A stretch of 64,000 nt of DNA, from positions 120,135-184,134 of the forward strand of contig NZ_SMKV01000010.1 in assembly GCF_004348445.1 (NCBI RefSeq). The letters are read 5' to 3'. The stretch is from Saccharopolyspora aridisoli (GTDB taxonomy: Bacteria; Actinomycetota; Actinomycetes; Mycobacteriales; Pseudonocardiaceae). Shown in pieces: positions 63,077-64,000 of this stretch (positions are counted from its first letter, which is position 1; the number at the start of each line of letters is the position of its first letter). Below the pieces are notes generated by a model that ran no database searches, was not told the DNA's origin, and saw only the letters and a program-made list of their open reading frames with translations. The translations under genes and the position numbers were made by a program.

Positions 63077-63484
63077 ATGCACACCTCAAGCTTCGATTCC
63101 GAGGCCGGCGCCCAGGCCGCGTTCAGCGGAGACGCTGACTTCGATGCCGAAGCCATGGCTCATGCCCACACCACGGCCGAGGACGAAGCTGACCAGAGCT
63201 CGCAGACTAGCCTGACCGGCGCGGCGGAGAGCAGCTTCGAGGCCGAGGGCGGCGCGGACGCTGAGTTCGGCGCCACCGCTACCAGCTACGGCAGCGCGGA
63301 TTTCGACATGCTCGACACGTGCTGGGGTGGCAGCGTTGAAGGCGATGTCGTCACCAGCGCCGCATCCAGCGTGGAATACACCAGCTCCCTCGATGGCGGG
63401 TTCGGTGACGCCATGTTCGCAGCTAATGGTGAGGCCGTTGCGGAAACCGGTGCAACGGCAGAGGCTGATTTCTTCATTGCCTAG
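63077..63484 (+). CDS. Orphan acidic protein without lysine or arginine
   Basis: A 135-residue protein made mostly of Ala, Gly, Ser, Thr, Asp and Glu, with aromatic residues recurring about every ten positions (FDSEAGAQAAF, ADFDAEAMAHAH, SSFEAEGGADAEFGATATSY, ADFDMLDTCW) and a hydrophobic C-terminus ADFFIA. It contains no Lys and no Arg, one Cys and one Trp, giving an extremely low isoelectric point. There is no signal peptide or membrane segment. ATG 63077 has GGGAG ten bases upstream, and a strong terminator lies 140 bp after the stop. I do not recognise a family. The regular aromatic spacing suggests a repetitive beta structure or a structural/assembling protein. Confidence 0.6.
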   Translation: MHTSSFDSEAGAQAAFSGDADFDAEAMAHAHTTAEDEADQSSQTSLTGAAESSFEAEGGADAEFGATATSYGSADFDMLDTCWGGSVEGDVVTSAASSVEYTSSLDGGFGDAMFAANGEAVAETGATAEADFFIA

Positions 63485-63622
63485 GACGTGCGCGCAAAAT
63501 TCGGTGGGTAGCTGCGATTTCGCGAGTGACGTAACGAACCTGAAAATGCGCGGAATCTGTTGAGAACAGACGACGCCGCGGCGGTCGTCAACCATCTCAC
63601 GCAATCCCGGTGCTAACAGGTG

Positions 63623-63664
63623 TCGCCCCGCGTCCAATCGGTGAACCGATCGGACGCGGGGCGA
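63623..63664. terminator. Long two-part hairpin terminator
   Basis: TCGCCCCGCGTCC pairs with GGACGCGGGGCGA, and inside it ATCGGT pairs with ACCGAT around a GA loop, with a single A and C bulge opposite each other. The following bases TTGCTCTTATT are relatively T-rich. It is well placed to end the transcript of the acidic protein gene. Confidence 0.75.
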
Positions 63665-63714
63665 TTGCTCTTATTCGGCCCCAAGCGCCACAGCCGGGCG
63701 GCCGGAGGCTGCTT

Positions 63715-63811
63715 GGACAACGAGTGCGCGGCCCGTCAGCATCAGGTCGCCGGTGTCTCCGCCAGCGACCTACCACTCACGGGCGTAGGTGTGGCGCCAG
63801 CGGTGGGCGTG
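63715..63811 (-). pseudogene. Tyrosine recombinase (integrase) scrap with internal stop
   Basis: The minus strand reads HAHRWRHTYAREW, a TAG stop, then VAGGDTGDLM. This matches the HxLRHTFA-type box and following helix of phage-type tyrosine recombinases. The active-site tyrosine and everything before the box are missing. Confidence 0.6.
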
Positions 63812-63884
63812 CCGGTTCTAGATGTGATGTCCGGGGAGGTTGTCCCGGTCGTGGTGTGTGAGTTGGTTTGTTCTGCAGACAGGT

Positions 63885-63944
63885 GAAGGCCTCTGGTTGT
63901 GAAGTGGAGCTGTCTAGGAACCGCTTCATCAACCGGAGGCCTTC
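63885..63944 (+). promoter_or_regulatory. Hairpin burying the transposase ribosome-binding site
   Basis: GAAGGCCTCTGGTTGTGAAG (63885-63904) is nearly complementary to CTTCATCAACCGGAGGCCTTC (63924-63944), with one mismatch and one bulge around a 19-base loop. The right arm contains the GGAGG (63935-63939) that serves the GTG at 63945, so the fold would hide it in long read-through transcripts. Confidence 0.6.
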
Positions 63945-64000
63945 GTGTCCCACCCTAACGCCACGCTGACTCCTCGTACGCGGCTGCGGCTGGCTCGTTT
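63945..64000 (+). CDS. Start of an IS481-type transposase (cut by window end)
   Basis: GTG 63945, six bases after GGAGG, opens MSHPNATLTPRTRLRLARF, the conserved beginning of IS481-family transposases (usually MSHANARLT...GR). The remainder, including the helix-turn-helix and DDE catalytic core, lies outside the window. The element's left end should be in the 100 bp before; the palindrome above belongs to it. Confidence 0.75.
   Translation, partial: MSHPNATLTPRTRLRLAR

Noticed and set aside
1..64000. tRNA, rRNA, riboswitch or CRISPR array
   Set aside because: No cloverleaf, rRNA-like segment, regularly spaced repeat array or convincing riboswitch fold was found when reading both strands; a covariance-model search would be decisive.

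Overview
This window is high-GC DNA with frequent GTG starts, tightly overlapping operons (many ATGA or GTGA junctions) and protein families typical of an aerobic, mycelial actinomycete. The gene content points to Pseudonocardiaceae, perhaps Saccharopolyspora-like. That placement is inferred from general sequence character, not from a marker gene. No rRNA, tRNA or CRISPR array was seen. Nearly the whole window is catabolic accessory genome: uptake systems, regulators and degradation operons, with decayed gene fragments and insertion-sequence scars in the gaps.

Layout. (1) 1-3.6 kb: end of a membrane protein, a conserved actinobacterial protein on the minus strand, and a pair of tiny envelope-type proteins. 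(2) 3.9-6.2 kb: a divergent arsenic module (flavoprotein and an ArsR-GNAT fusion) around three copies of one inverted-repeat operator. (3) 6.6-8.2 kb: a BCCT betaine-type transporter. (4) 9.6-13.8 kb: a vanillate demethylation module (PadR regulator, vanA, vanB, aromatic-acid MFS importer). (5) 14.5-19.4 kb: a LysR-controlled glucarate-type sugar-acid operon (5-dehydro-4-deoxyglucarate dehydratase, ketoglutarate semialdehyde dehydrogenase) with an Nramp-like transporter lacking the metal-binding motifs. (6) 19.6-31.2 kb: an eight-gene leftward operon for homoprotocatechuate meta-cleavage (FAH-RraA fusion, DapA-type aldolase, HpaE, HpaD, succinate semialdehyde dehydrogenase, flavin monooxygenase, a frameshifted aldehyde dehydrogenase, an amidohydrolase), with a divergent GntR regulator. 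(7) 32-42.1 kb: two copper amine oxidases, three APC permeases, a TetR and an IclR regulator. Regions 6 and 7 read as one aromatic-amine route: amine uptake, oxidative deamination, aldehyde oxidation, hydroxylation, ring cleavage, then pyruvate and succinate. (8) 42.7-43.8 kb: a secreted phytase-like esterase.

(9) 44-55.1 kb is the most interesting block: a TauE/SafE exporter coupled to an aldehyde dehydrogenase, an MFS importer, a GH31 glycosidase, an IlvD/Edd dehydratase, an SDR dehydrogenase, a KDPG-type aldolase, an SMP-30 lactonase and a FadR-type GntR regulator. The enzyme set matches the sulfo-Entner-Doudoroff pathway for sulfoquinovose, although the GH31 resembles alpha-xylosidases in some motifs. 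A non-phosphorylative pentose or sugar pathway is the alternative. A near-identical 18-bp operator lies both before the regulator and in the promoter between importer and glycosidase, tying the block together.

(10) 55.1-62.4 kb is an arabinan/galactan locus: LacI regulator with two operators, a secreted GH43 arabinanase, remnants of a LamG enzyme and of a second GH43, and a secreted GH2 beta-galactosidase carrying a LamG insert. (11) 62.4-64 kb is a mobile-element-scarred end: an IS5-type transposase remnant, an orphan 135-residue acidic protein with no lysine or arginine, a tyrosine-recombinase scrap with an internal stop, and the left end of an IS481-type element whose transposase ribosome-binding site is buried in a hairpin.
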